A stretch of 64,000 bases of DNA from Oxyruncus cristatus (GCA_013399855.1 VXAY01005020.1:620001-684000), one strand, 5' to 3'. Shown: positions 22,119 through 35,574, counted from the first letter of the stretch. Made by a program: numbers and translations. Notes: generated by a model not told the origin, from the letters alone.

Positions 22119-25100
22119 CATCACCATGTAGGACTCTTGGTGGTAGCTGTTTTTTCTTTTTTTCTGATGCTTTTCTTTCCTCCTTCTGTTCTTCTCTGTC
22201 TTTATTCCCGTTTCTTCTCTTAATCTCTTTCTTTCTTTACTCATTTAATATCTTTTCTTTCTTAATATTTTTGGTAACTTAAAACCAGTGGGTTGGATTC
22301 TGCTAAATTGTGTGGGCTGTGGAATGCTCTACTTGACTGTATGTTACCCCTTTTAAACTTGTGTCAAAATCCTCATTTCCTCCCATATTAAAAGTATCTC
22401 CTGGGAAAACATGTCAGCATGCCCTCTTTAGGCTATCTCAAGGTATTAAGAACCAAAGACTCTCAAAACATTCAGTGGGCAAATTTTTTGGAGTCTTGAA
22501 TACTTCTTTTGGAGTCTTAATATTTGTCCTGGTTGAGCTTGTAGCACTGGGGCCAGGATCTTACACCCTCGTATCTGTAGTGGCTGATTTCTCATCTCAT
22601 TTCTCAGTGTAAGCATGAGATTCTGCTCAGGTAAAGCTGGTTTGACTTTTCCTAATCAGTTTTCCTCCCTACTGCTATGGTTCTATGACGGCCTTGTGAA
22701 GGGAGAATGCTCTAACCCTACCAGAGTCACCTGTCACGTGCTCCAAATAATGCATGGTTTCCTTTCCTCTGCTGGAGTCAACAAAACTGAGCTAAAACAA
22801 CCTTGTCGTTCCCCCAGCAGCTTTCCAAGTCTTAAAGGCATTTGATCCTGTAAGACAACAGATGTGCCATACCTGTAGAAAAAGTCTGAACCAAGATGAT
22901 AAGCATTTCAGAAAAAAGAGTGAATGTGCTGCCCTTCCGGGCTACAACTCCCAAAAATGTGCAAGTGTTTAGTATGGCAGTTGTTTACCATTATTGTGAA
23001 GAGGAGCTTGCAATACATTTGCTATTTAAACAAAGTAAATCATGACATGGAGGCCAGTAATTTTAATCACAGGATTCTTTTCCTCATTCCTCAGTAGCAC
23101 AATATAAACAACTATCTTTACAGTGTATTACAATTTAACAGAAGATCACTAGTGTATGACTCTTGGCTTCCATTTTATTTTTCCAGAAATTATATTATAG
23201 TTTGCACATGTATTTCAAGTTTACTACACTAGCCATGTATCACACCCCTTCAGCTTAATTTCACATATCATAAATGTTTGTTCGTTAAAGCTGTTACCTG
23301 TGTCCCCGTGAAGACATTCCAGGTTAATGTTTGACAAGGACATTAATTAAATGTACTAGAGTGAGCCAGTCAAAACTTTGGAAAAGGAAAAAAGCTAAAT
23401 AGACGTTGATGAAGAGATTTAAAATTACACATTATAAGAAATCAGCTACCAAAAGCATTAAGAAAAAAAACAGTGTACGGATTTTGAAGATGGCTTTTTT
23501 GCAAAAGCTCAAATCCAAACTCAAATTATTTTGTGTGGAGTTAGCAAGATATTATTTGAGATTTGTATCTCCTAACGTATACGGCTAGCTTATTCCACCT
23601 TCCCTAACATAGGCATCAGTGTCATTTGAGATGTCCAAAGAATCTGAGATGTTAGCAACTGGGTGGCAGATATGAGACAAGACCTCTAGGAGACCCATGC
23701 CCTTTTGAACTGGCAGCTGGAGCCAGGTAGGTCCCAAGAGCATCTCAAATGGCATCAGACATTTGGGAAATGGATTGTGCCAAGGAACTCTGAAATTTCA
23801 CTTTGCTAAAGATTACAGGAAAGATAACAGTACCTCTTTGGGTATTGCTACAATAGAAAAAAAAAAAAAAAAAAAAAACCTTGTGTGACTGTGAATTAAA
23901 ACAGTTCAAAGTTGTGTTTGAAGTCTGCTCCTTTGAAGTCTTTGGTGTTGCCTGTTGCCATAGATCCACTTTTAACCTTAAAGGGTAACGCCACTCTCAC
24001 TTAAGGCAATGGCAGTACTTCCCTTTGCTCCTTTCAAGAGCTCTTTAGAGATACAAGACTAATTACAGATATTAGCAGCAAGGTATATGGTTACTGCACT
24101 TGTTTGGCACAGCGTGTGAAGGCACCAGGGTTGGTGGGGGGGAGTGGAATGCCTTGCTGAAGAGCTAAAAGACAAAGCCCACGTGGAGAAAGGAAGAGAA
24201 TGGAGCAGGCTTTTATGCTCAGTGGGAATATCTTCCAACGGACAGGAAACCCTTCCATAGACCAAAAGAACCCAGCAATTTTTGACCTAGCTAAAGGCTG
24301 CTGTAGTTTTCTATTATGCTTTTTTGCTTTGATTTCCTTTCCCTATCTGAAAATAACAGGCTCTGTTGAAGAGAGTTAGTTCCAAAAAGAAGGAGCCATA
24401 TATTTTCCTATGTGAGACATCTAACTTTACTAAAAGCTCTTCTGAGGTTAACTTGTAACTCTACAGGACAATTCAAGCAATGTAGTCAGACTCCTCTTTT
24501 TCTGAATTCTTGTCTGGGAGAGACCACTTTCTGCTGCTTGTTATAAAGGGAAATTGGCCACATAACTTAGCCAGAGTAAGCTGTTGCCAACATTCCTCCA
24601 GTGGTCATAGCTCCTGGATATACCCCATACCTTTCCATGAGCAAACAGGATCAATATGTGAAAATTATGACATCACATGCAAGAAAGCTGTCATTTCTAT
24701 AGGCATCAAGCCTGTGACTTCATCCTTTCTCTCTGACATTGGCAAGGCACCAGAAGCCCAAAATGTGAAACGTGCCTCTGAAACGAAATGGTTTTAAATA
24801 GTCTCTTTATGGCTTAAAAGACAACAGAGTATGCAAAATAGAAGCAAATAAATATTCGTACTTTTGTCCAACAGTAGAGTTCCTTTATTCACCAAGCTTA
24901 TTAAGAATCTTGTTCAATTCTGCAAATATTATGAATATTGAATTCCAGATCAGCCAGGGAAGAGCTTTTTTTTTTGTATTAAAATAAATGTGTACTTGTA
25001 TTTGGACCATCTTTGACAAATACAAATGAGGCCCTAATAAGGTGCTTCTCATGTTCAGTTTTAACCAATGACATTTGCAGGCCAATGAATTCAAAGTTTT

Positions 25101-27050
25101 AACATGAAAAAGCACATTGTTGACATGAAGGAAGAGTACACCCGCAGATGAATTTCAACAAGATTTTCCGCATTAATGATCTTAACACACTAATATTAGC
25201 ACAAGTGTTAGGTTTCCACCAGGATAAACGTGACAGAATGGGCAGAACCTCACTTAATGCCATAAGTACATTGCTCAGATTGTGTTTCTAATCTGCAAGT
25301 ACATTACATCATTAGTCACTCAAAGGAAAGGGCAGAGTTTCCTACCCAATTCATTACAAAAGAAGAGTGACATTTAGAAGGTAGAATACGAGAAATGGGA
25401 ATTGTATCTCACAGGTAGAGTTCTTTTTTTCTCATGAGAATTCTTTCATTAAAATAATAGAGACAATATTGGAACTCTGCCTCACTAGCTGAAAATTATT
25501 AAGCTTGCTTCTTAAAGGTATAGGGCATCTAAATGGAACTGTTAGCTCCTCCTATGTAATTCATGGAAGGGAAGTTTTCTGGGTTCATTTTTGCTTTGTT
25601 TAAATACTAGCTTGTACCCTTCAATGCATATGAACAGCAAACCCCATTACAGTGTGAAAAATGTTATGGAGAAGATGCTAGGCCAGCACTGGAAAGATTC
25701 ACCACTGATCACCTTTTATTTACATGGACTAAACACTTCTAGTGTTACTGAGAGACAAATGAAAGGAAAGTCTGAGCTTCTAAGGGTAATATAAAATGTG
25801 TGTTCAGTTCTAAACACTGGACTTTTTATAAACACAATGAGATGGGTTTTTTTTAAAGACTAGTCCACATCAGCACGCTACTTGCCATCTCCTCCCAAAT
25901 GTGGGTCATTGTTCCACCTTCAGCTAGTGCTCTGACCAAGTTTGTCAAGAGTGGAGATTTAAAAATGTCGAACTAATTGCAGAGGATAGAGACAAAGGTG
26001 ATCATATCAATTTTGTTGTGCCTTTAAGTGTTGAAAACTAAGCCAAACCCAGAGCATCCCTCTCTGTGCATTTATTGCCCACATCCTGCTCCATGGTGTT
26101 TGGAGATGAATAGAATAGCAAAAGCAGGATGTGAATTTCAGTGCTGACTCTGGGGATGAACAGTTCATCCAACTCCTGTATGTTATAAAAGGGTTTAAAA
26201 AATTAACAGCAGATATCTGATGCCCACCTACAGAGCTCCAGCATTCCCTTCTCCAGAGAGTATCTGTATATTTGAAAAGTGATTCCACAGAGCAAGTTGC
26301 AGATCCTTAGAACTAAAGGGTCGGCCAGACATCCATAGTTTGGCTTTGGATTTGGCTCATAGCAACTGGGAGACTTATCTGAGATTTAACACTGTGGTGT
26401 ATCAGCTGCTTATCATAACAAGTTTTCTACTATGACCTTTAAACATCTTGGAACAATGAAAAATAACAGCCCGTCGACTCCTATCTCACTGCTGTGATTT
26501 TTTTGTGCCAAAATTTAGTTTAGTTTTACCTTGATACTGTTTTTTCTCAAGTTGTCAGGACTCATCGCCATGGGAATAAAACACAAATTGAGAAGTGTGG
26601 TTTCACTGCACGCCAGTAATATCATGAAGCTAAAGCTGTGCAAGAAACAAGCATGGCACAGCGAGTTTGCTGTCACTTGCAATTTAATTATTTCCTTATT
26701 TTTGGCTAGAGGTGCAGACAATTTAACCAACCTTGGCTTCCCTGCTACCCAGGAGCTGCCTCACTGAAGTAACTGGTTTCACTTGCTGGTGACAGTGCCT
26801 GGCTGCATGTAGGGACAGTCTAAGGGAAGGGATGAGGGAGACCCAGGAAGGGTCCCTCACTTAAGTGTCACTTAAACTTTTTATTACCATTCATTTCTTT
26901 AAGACAAAGCCAAGCCTCTGAAGAGGGTGGGCAACTTTGATTTATATGGCCATGATAGAGCTCTTCCATTCTATATTACTTGGCCAAAAGTCATGGTTTT
27001 TCTATGGCAGGTGCTTGTCACTAATGTGCTAAACTGAGACTTCTGTTACA
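22119..27050. other. Anonymous DNA, no gene seen
   Basis: A pyrimidine-rich tract of about 135 bases (22147-22282) follows the CR1 3' end. An A run of about 20 lies at 23859-23878. The remaining sequence is AT-rich and unique-looking. Small frames (for example 22361-22612 and 24510-24797) show no known domain. Confidence 0.6.
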
Positions 27051-27205
27051 GGGATGATCTGCTCCATGATCTTCCCAGGCACAGAGGTGAGGGTGACAGG
27101 TCCATAGTTCCCAGGGTCCTCCGTTCTACCTTTTAAAAGATGGGTGCGATGTTTTCCTTTTTCCAGTCACCTGGGATTTTGCCTGACTGCCATGACTTTT
27201 CAAAT
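27051..27205 (-). mobile_element. CR1 LINE internal ORF2 fragment (RT domain)
   Basis: Read on the minus strand, the segment encodes an early reverse transcriptase part of CR1 ORF2: a GDWKKENIAPIFKR-like stretch followed, after a frameshift, by NYGPVTLTSVPGKIMEQII-like sequence. It is the only piece in the window from this more 5' part of ORF2. It lies head-on against a plus-strand CR1 3' end that starts within about 30 bases. Decayed, not functional. Confidence 0.8.
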
Positions 27206-27235
27206 ATCATGAGCACACAAGAAAGATGAGACAAA

Positions 27236-27527
27236 CTTTTAACAGGGGCATGTAGTGATAGGACGAGGGGTAATGGCTTAAAAACTGAAAGAGAGTAGCT
27301 TTAGATTAGATGGTAGCAAGAAATTCTTTACTGTGAGGGTAGTGAGGCACAGGTTGCCCAGAGAAGCTGTGGATGCCCCATCCCTGGAAGTGTTCAAGGC
27401 CAAGTTAGAGGGAGCTCTGAGCAACCTGACCTATTGGGAGGTGTCCCTGCCTACAACAGGGGGGTTGGAACAAAACTGAGCTTTAAGGTCCCTTCCAACC
27501 CAAACCATTCTATGATTCTATGATTCA
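27236..27527 (+). mobile_element. CR1 LINE 3'-end fragment
   Basis: It carries GTAGTGATAGGACGAGGGGT, TTCTTTACTGTGAGGGTAGT, CCCCATCCCTGGAAGTGTTC, the GGGAGGTGTCCCTGCCT block, AAGGTCCCTTCCAACC and a CATTCTATGATTCTATGATT end. A few bases are missing in the GAGGCAC-GGTTGCCC part. It is the same subtype as the elements at 12233, 29470, 40022 and 49410. Confidence 0.93.
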
Positions 27528-29469
27528 AGACAACTGGAAAAAAAAGTCCAGCAGCGTGTGTGCTTGCTTTGAACAGACTGCCCTCTAAAGTTGACAGCAG
27601 GCATTTCTTTAATTAATAACCAGGATGTATGATACAAAAAGGCAAACCTGACTATTTGTACTGAATAGAGAATTCTTTTGGGCTAAGGTCAGCAGAACTA
27701 CTTGTTGACTGGAGGGAAGTATAATGTATGGAAAACTGGTTCAGGGGAGAACTACCATGCTATGGCTTATGCATACATATATCTTTCTTCCATAATTTAT
27801 TTTTAAACCCTTTTGAACTCCTGTTCATATATCAAGCTAATAGGACAATTCCTAGCTCACACAGAGCCTACTCAGACAAAGCACTTAACAGTGTGCTATT
27901 ACTTTTCAGTGTCTCAGTGCTTTGCAAAACTAAAGTCCTAGAAAGAATCTGATTGTGTCGAATTTGTCAAATACACAAGCTTGCCTTCCTTTTTAGTCCC
28001 ACACATGTCCGTATATGGTTAGAAATGGGATTAGACATTGCCGGCTGACTCATTTTAACAACTTCTAGGACAAAAGTGTAACAGCACCAGGTTATAATTC
28101 TGATTTCCTGAATCTAATCATGAAAAGGAAGTGGTTTATGCAAATCATCTTCCTACTGGAAATTACAGAATAACTCCTGAAAAGCTGGGGGAGGTTAAAC
28201 AAAGGGTGGGACACTGAAACAGTACAATTTGTATGATGCCAAAAGGAAGGAAATGCAGCAGTTCTGGAGGGTTTTTATGGATTGGGAGGGATTCATTCTT
28301 CCTGTCAACTCCCTCCCCCCTTTTTAAACATCATTAATACCTTTACCAGTAAAGCAGGGTTCTTAAATATTTTCAGAAGTCTCACAATCAGCCTGCCTCT
28401 AACTCACATGGGTTTATGTAGGGCCTTGGAAAACAGAAGGCAAGAGATCTGCTTTTTAAACATACCTTGGAGCACAAGGACACATTGCATCTCCCCCTTT
28501 CCCAACCCCAGCCCCCAGCAAAGATAAGGAAATACTTTAAAATGGAAAAGGTAGAACAAAGGGAGAAGTCCAGAAAAATTATGTCAGTACTTTTTCTTTA
28601 AAGCGTCAAAAATCAGAATAGCCAGGAAAATGTCTGTATGAAAATACATAAGTTAATCCACAATGACTCACTAACCAGTTAAAATTACACACTATTATAT
28701 GAAAAAGGGTTTTCAAATTTAGCTTAAACTATGTGAAAATGAAAAATGGACTCCTCTTAAAAAAAACAAATGTCTAGATTCCATAACATGCATTTTTATA
28801 ATGGCAAATTAAGAGAAACTCAGTAAAAGGGCCCACCAAAATGAAAAGATGGTGTTTAAGTCAGCATAAGTGTCCTTCCCTGGCCTTGTCTCTCTCCCAA
28901 AATCTGAATGAGTCTTGAGGAGTTATAACCACACAAATACATACTAGGTCTGCCAGCAGGAAACACTTTAATGGCATTCACATTCCCATCAGTGAAATTA
29001 TAGAGCTGTGTAATCTGCTCTCTCCATAGTTATTTTTTATTATTATTATTTTGGAATGTGTTCAAGGGGAAAGTAGGTCAAAACTTTTGAAGAGTGATTG
29101 GCCTACATTTTGTACACTTAGCAAATTTGGTTGCCTAAAAAATCACTGTCAGCAAAATGTTCTGGTTGCAGGGTCATCTTTACAAAGCTGCAGCAACTCA
29201 GTTTTAATGCAGGTGCAGTGGATTGCTGTTCTTTACGATACAAAATTAAAAAAATATGTTTGATTTGCAGCAATGATTTTGGTATCCCCTTTCTATAGCA
29301 CTGTCAAGAAGCAAGTAAAAGAAAGAATATGAGAAAATGTATGAACTAGAGGAGCCCTTGGAACTGGTAGCAGTAGATGTAAATGCTGCCTTATGCAACC
29401 ATATGGTGTACATTATCACTTCTCTTAGTGTCTCTACAGCCAAAAAAGCTTCCACTATGAACTTGTGAC
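27528..29469. other. Anonymous DNA, no gene seen
   Basis: No repeat or exon was recognised. A C-rich run lies near 28305-28320 and a TTATTATTATT tract at about 29036-29052. Confidence 0.6.
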
Positions 29470-30128
29470 AACATGAAGGACTTGGGTGTACTTTTTGTCA
29501 TGTGGACATGCCCCAGCCATGTGCACTGGGAGCCCAGAACCCCCCCCGTGTCCTGGGCTGCATCCCAAGCAGTGTGGGCAGCAGGGGAGGGAGGGGATTC
29601 TGCCCCTCTGCTCTGCTCTGGTGAGACCCCCCCTGCAGTGCTGCCTCCAGCTCTGGGGTCCCAGCACAGGAAGGACATGGACCTGCTGGAGAAAGTCCAG
29701 CGGAGGCCACCAAGATGATCAGAGGGATGGAGCACCCCTGCTATGGGGAAAGGCTGAGAGAATTGGGATTGTTCAGACTGGAGAAGAGAAGGCTTTGGGT
29801 GACCTAATTGTGTCCTTCCAGTACCTGAAAGGAAGCCTGCAAGAAAGACTATTTACAAGGGCCTGGAGTGACAGGACAAGAGGGAATGGCTTCAAACTGC
29901 AAGTAGGTTTAGATTAGATATTACGAAGAAATTCTTCCCAGTGAGAATGGTGAGGCAATGGAACACATTACTCAGAGAAGCTGTGAATGCTCCATCCCTG
30001 GAAGTGTTTAAATCCAGGCTGGATGGAGCTCTGAGGAACCTGATCTAGTGGAAGCTGTCCCTGCCCATGGCAGGGAGGTTGGAACTAGATGATCTTTAAG
30101 GTTCATTCCAACCTAGGCTGTTCTATGA
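29470..30128 (+). mobile_element. CR1 LINE 3' part
   Basis: A decayed ORF2 C-terminus (frame pieces 29473-29718 and 29486-29917, with [20 protein letters not shown] and KVQR-type sequence) is followed by a full 3' UTR ending at the TTCTATGA terminus. Frame changes and a short C run near 29543 show it is inactive. The coding subtype matches the minus-strand element at 60485-61196. A gap-rich A tract follows 140 bases later. Confidence 0.93.
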
Positions 30129-31916
30129 CAGATTTTAGGCTTGTGACCATCTAATGATGTCTACTCCTGACCAGAAGCTACAGGATATCACCTAGCAATT
30201 GGAAAAAGAATACTGCTTGTGGACTATTGATCTCAATAATTCAAGTTCAGCTGCCACACCAGAAAAAAAAAAAAANNNNNNNNNNNNNNNNNNNNNNNNN
30301 NNNNNNNNNNNNNNNNNNNNNACACACATCCACAAAAACAACAACAAACAAAAAAAACCCCACCCTCACACATGCCAAACAATGTACAGTCCAGAGCCAA
30401 GGAGAACAAGGAAGTAATGTGAGGAGGTTTTAGCACACACACTGGTGGTCATCATTGTATCAAGTGAAAAGGATTCCCATTAGCTTGCTATGCAGCTCTG
30501 AAAGCAGCTATGGGAACCACAAAGGCCTTGAACTCCTGGTGGCCCACAAACACACACTTTTCCACCAGACCCAGAGGTGAGTGTACATTTGAAATTTGCA
30601 TGTACATTTGCAAGTAAAATGGGACCAGATAACTCCTTTCCATTTTGAGTAGCTTAGGAACCCTTCTACCTCCTTCCCCCTTTTCTCCACCAGACAGTAG
30701 AAGAATCCCACCCCTAACATGTTTTGGGGAAAAAAATCCTGTGAAAACAATGATACTTGAATATGTGCTTTCTGAGTCCTTGTGACCTTGAGCTATGGTG
30801 TATCACACAGTGTCGATATTTTTATGTCTCTAAATCCACATTAGTAGCAAACCATTTTAATAGACATTTGTCACAGCGTTCAAGCATTTCAGGCAAAGCA
30901 GCAACTGAATAGTTTCATTCAGCTACACATGGGCCACACATGTAAGCTCATGAGCACATCACCCAAAATGGGCATGGAAGGCTTTTATTATGATGGATTT
31001 GTGCTGGATTGCTCTGCTATGCTGCGTGAAATCTTGTCAAAGCCCTGAATGATGTCTATTACCTTTTCCTGTAAAAGTATAGCTCTTGGCAAATACTGAT
31101 GTCACTACTGCTGCATTTCCAGCTAGACCAAACAAGGTTAAACTGCAGAAAAAAACAACAAATCATCACCAGCTCCAAACTTAGGTGAAAGTCTACAAAC
31201 AAACTTACTCTGTGGATTTGCTTTCCCTGTAATTTCAGCAGTACAGCTGTCTGATGACAGGTTGTGTAATGAAAATTAACTGCTGATTAAAACAAAAGCT
31301 TACAGAAAAAGGATACACAACCTGTGTTTAAATTTAGTTTTTGCTTTTACATGCAGGAAAAGTAATTACCTGCATCAGGTAAACGTTGTCTGATATTGGA
31401 ATGAAACACCCCTAGGACAATTGGATAATAGGAACTCTGTTAGTAAGAGAAGTGTGAGGGCTGATTTGTTAGCACTCAAAAAATTACTGCCTTTACTTTG
31501 GGGCTGGAACAAATATTCTCAAGCGTAGGCAGCCTGCACGAGAGAAGAACAGAGAAACATAGAGGAGTGCCAGCAGGAAATAATTTTTTTGGAAAGTCAC
31601 ATTGTACCTGAGGTGGGTGGACAGAAGAAGATGATAAAACCTATTGGTTATTTGTTGGAAATGTGGACAATTGGCCACTAATTTGTACTGGCATGAGGCG
31701 AAACTGGAAGTAAAGATAATGTCACCCACGGTATGATTTCCATTATACCAGTTTTCACTGGCAGTGAGTTTTAAGCAAGTTTAAACAGTGTACACAAAAA
31801 GTTGCAGGGTCAAGCAGCCATAATACAGCAGGCTCTATGTCCACTAGAAAAGCATGTTTCTCAGGCTCCTGAGGTGGTAAAGTGAAAAGGGAGGTTCTGA
31901 GCTCTTCTGCCTGGGA
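30129..31916. other. Anonymous DNA containing a 46-N gap
   Basis: It holds the gap at 30276-30321 between an A run and an A/C-rich stretch (30322-30370). The rest is AT-rich and without recognised features. Confidence 0.6.
30276..30321. other. Assembly gap, 46 Ns
   Basis: The gap sits between a poly(A) run and ACACACATCCAC/AACAACAACAAAC simple sequence. A microsatellite of unknown length probably spans it; the 46-base length may be an estimate. Confidence 0.95.
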
Positions 31917-32000
31917 TCCAGTGATAGGACACATAGGAACAGTTCAAAGCTGTGCCAGGGGAGGTTCAGACTAGACATTTGGAAGCATTTCTTCACTTTC
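31917..32000 (+). mobile_element. Short CR1 LINE internal fragment
   Basis: About 80 bases matching the CR1 block GTGATAGGACACATAGGAAC, CAAAGCTGTGCCAGGGGAGG and TTGGAAGCATTTCTTCAC. Both ends are cut before any terminal repeat. Confidence 0.75.
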
Positions 32001-34822
32001 ATTCCATTTTAATTAATACTTTAATACACCACCATAGCACAAACCTCCCATGAAATAGGTTAGATCATTTGTATGGTCAGCAAATTTTTCTGGAACACCA
32101 GAACAGCCCTCGCTTCTCAAGCAGCTGTGTTATTGCTTTTATTTTGTTGCTGGGTCCTCACTGTTACAAGACTATGATTTCATTGAAAAGATGAACAAAA
32201 AGAAGCCATTTACATAAATACTTGTGAGACTAGATAAGAAGTTTCTTTCGATTTGTATTCTTTCACTTACTATTATGCTTAATCATACCACTAAGTGGTA
32301 ATTTTCATCATTGACTGATGCTTAGCTATAATTTTCTTTTCCATGAGCTCTTTGTTTTGGATGACCTTAAAGGGAAACTTAGATAAACATGTGAGTTGTC
32401 TAGTATGAGTTCCTGATGTTCTGTGGAAAAACACCCTTCTAGACACTATCGCAAAATATTTGTACTTACCACCTTAGCAACACCTAAAAGCATTGCCTGT
32501 TGCTGTGACTACAAAATCTGATCAAAACAATATGGATGTAGTATTGAAACAACAGTCTACTTCTCTAATGGCTGTTTATAGTCAGCCTCTCATTATGTTT
32601 GTCCATTCTGCTGTTCTTTGCCAGCAGTCCAAGACCTTGCAGCAGAAAACCCCATTCCTGGGCAAATTTTAGAGAAGAGTAGCCCTCATCAGCTCCCCAG
32701 AGTCCCAACCAACTTCCTCTAGCTGGCTTATTCCTTATACCTTCCTACCAACTCTTTCCTCCTGTCCCACTCCAAATACATTTACTTCAACCAGAAGGGT
32801 AGAGGCGGAGAAAGTAGAAATTCTATTGTTGTACCTGTTTCACTACTTATCTGAAGGAGTTCATCAAACCTCTCAAGGCAATTACAGACCCCTGTAGTCC
32901 CACAGGGGTATTCTGAAACCAAGCAGGACAGAGGGTGGCCACCCACGGACTGTGCCTGTGACAGTGCAGGAATTAACCTCGCATTTGCAGAGGTGTGGGT
33001 CTATATCTGATGCACAGGACAACAAATGCCCTCAGTCACCTCACAAGCAGGCAAACACAGGCCCCAGAGACTGCGGGGTTTAATTTCTTTTTTTTTTTTG
33101 CATATTGCTACTGTAGTTTGACACATTTATCAAATTCATTGTTATTTCACACACAATAAGCTCACTCCCTTTAACAGAAGACAAATTACAAAGTGAAGCA
33201 TTAAAAGGAATTTTTTTTCTTTAGAAACTAGATCCCACTGATTTCATCTACAGAAAATACTCACGCATTCCCAGTTTCTTTAAAACAAAGCATACAAGTG
33301 GCGCATGATGTCTTGCTCCTTCTAGAATTTGCAGCCCTTACAAATTGCACTGATACTGACTGTGGTCCTGGAGGGAATCCAAGAAGCAATTAATCAGATT
33401 TCACCCCCACTCAGACAGCCTGGATGCTTGCTTCATTCTTGAGGCTACGTTGCCAGAAGTTCATTTGAACAAGTCACCTCAAAACTCCATCACAGAGCCA
33501 CAATATTTAAACTTTGCATCAGTTTGACTGTCACTGCGTGGGGCATTAACTGCACAGTTTTCTTGTGAAAACAATGCAGTTGCTGGATTACAGATATGAA
33601 AATCTAAAAGGCAAGAGGACAAAATATTTTAAGTAACATGAGACTGAGAGAGCAATGTGGTTTGTACAGCTGAAAATAAAGGTCGTCTATTTTGAAATTG
33701 AGTTTATGTAAATAAAATTTTGGGCTTCTTTAAATTCTTAAAAATTCTTCTACTTAAATTCCTGTAAAAGTCAGAGAATTCAAATTATTGCTCGTAGAAA
33801 GTCCAAATTCTTATAGTTCTCTTCTAAAATTGAGCCTCAGTTTGACCAAGAAAAAATAGTAATCAAATGTCTTGTTCTTTTACCAAACAAACTTGTTACT
33901 AGTGATTAATTTTAAATTACCTGAACTGTTTTCCTAGATAACACTGATAATATTTCAGCTTTAAGCTTCACTAACCATGGAAAACTGAGTGAAAATTTAT
34001 TCTTGAAATAGCTCTCATTGATATCCAAATATGAAGCTGGCAAAACAGTGTCAATTACTTTGACATCTTATTTGCGTAGGATATTCACGTTGTAGGTAAG
34101 TATCTCACTTGATTAATTTGTTGTTTTGATATATTTAGATCTCAAAACAATATAAAAAGGCTTTAAACAGCACACAAAAACATTTCCAGAGATCATGGGC
34201 AAATTATGACACCATAAAAGAAAAATCATAAACAGCTCTGAGACAAAATGTGTAAGACTTTCACTATGTACTAATGTTATTCTAACATTATATTACTACA
34301 TTCTTAGCACAACTGAATGTAATAGTACCGTAAAAAAACAAAACCCAATAACTTAATAGTTTTCAAGCACGTCTTGGATTGTTTCACTGCAAGTCTACTA
34401 AGAAGTGAAGTAGAATCTGAAAAAGTTAAGGGGAGAAGTCCTACGTATTCTTATTTAAGATAAATTTGATCTAATTCAGACTAAACTTGACATTTAAAAC
34501 AGTTTCCCTTTCTTAGAGTTCTGTGAGAGACAGTGGTATTGCAGTACATGCCAGACCATGTATACGGGGGAAAGAAAGTCAAGGAAAAGCCAATATCAAG
34601 AAATTATGTATCTACAGTCTAATGAGAGAAAAGTGCATGAACTGACTTTAAAGTCATATTGGAACGAAAGCAGCTAGTCTACTGTGGAGCTTATGACAAA
34701 AAAATCCTTCCACGTGACCTCTCTTCTCTCACCTACTACAAACCATCTACAACCAAGCTGGCTTGAAGTCACTCAAGTTGGTCTGCACTACTCTGTAATA
34801 AACAGCTGGTCTACCTAAAACT
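32001..34822. other. Anonymous AT-rich DNA, no gene seen
   Basis: No reading frame of note, exon or transposon was recognised over 2.8 kb. T-rich tracts lie near 33085 and 33212. The absence of long frames on both strands argues against coding use. Confidence 0.65.
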
Positions 34823-34973
34823 ATCATGGAATCGTAGAGTGCTTTGGGCTGGAAGGGACCTTAAAAATCTTATACTTCCTACACCCCTGCCAGGGGCAGG
34901 GACACTTTCCACTAGACGAGGTTGCTCCGAGTCGCATCCAGCCTGGCCTTGAACTCTTCCAGGGATCGGGCAG
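34823..34973 (-). mobile_element. CR1 LINE 3' end, cut by an LTR
   Basis: Minus-strand CR1 3' terminus (ATCATGGAATCGTAGAGTGC, GGCTGGAAGGGACCTTAAAA, GGGGCAGGGACACTTTCCAC). The match stops abruptly after AGGGATCGGGCAG at 34973, where LTR-like sequence begins. Confidence 0.9.
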
Positions 34974-35574
34974 TGTCTTGGTTTATAGAGAATGTGTGCC
35001 AGGAGGCAGGATCTGCAATGGAAAAGAAACCTCTCCCTCCAAATTATGAGCATTTGAAATCATGTGACGTTCAAGTAAAGTGTAGAAATGAATAACAGTT
35101 TTTACTAAAAATGGAGAACAAAACAAACAAAGTAGCAAAACGCAGCAACCACAGGGGTACACCCCCTCCCCTGAAAAGACTGAAGACTGCCAGCCGTGCA
35201 TGAATTTGGCTCCAATGGTGATCTGTGTCTGACTTGGGGCTCCCTCTGAGTGCTGGCAGCTCGTGGCACTGGGGTGGTGGCTGGGTGGGTGGCTCTGGCC
35301 AGATCCAGTGATGACACCTGGTCGCTGCAACTCCGGTGGTGGTTGTAGTCCTGATTCTTATTATGTGCTCCTTGTAGCCATTTTACATCATAAGGTCTGA
35401 CCTATATGCTAAAAATAGTCAAATTATTTAGTCAGTGGCCTGTGCTCCCCACGTGGGAAACCCTCAACGACTGGCAAAGTGCTCAGAGGAGCAAAGCCTG
35501 CTTCAGGATGTACACCTGAGCAGGCTTCACATCCCACTGGCTGCCTGTTCAGTTCCTTGGCAGGGACCTTGACA
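34974..35574 (-). mobile_element. Probable solo LTR of an avian ERV
   Basis: About 600 bases bounded on the minus strand by TGTCAAGGTCCCTGCC (from 35574) and ending CTATAAACCAAGACA (at 34974), giving inverted TG/CA-type termini. Inside, on the same strand, are a GGAGCACAGGCC region, a GC-rich middle, a TTTGTTTGTTTTGTTCTCC and AAAAACTGTTATTCATTTCT region that could be the polyadenylation zone, and a GGAGGGAGAGGTTTCTTTTC stretch. One edge coincides with the break of the CR1 at 34973. CR1 does not resume beyond 35574 and no target-site duplication was seen, so the upstream boundary is provisional. Confidence 0.5.

Noticed and set aside
23859..23878. A run considered as the tail of a processed pseudogene
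   Set aside because: No upstream sequence resembling a known mRNA and no target-site duplication were seen.
29391..29735. Long frames antisense to the CR1 at 29470-30128, similar to a frame at 60861-61202
   Set aside because: They resemble each other because both are antisense readings of the same CR1 subtype, not because a shared gene is present.
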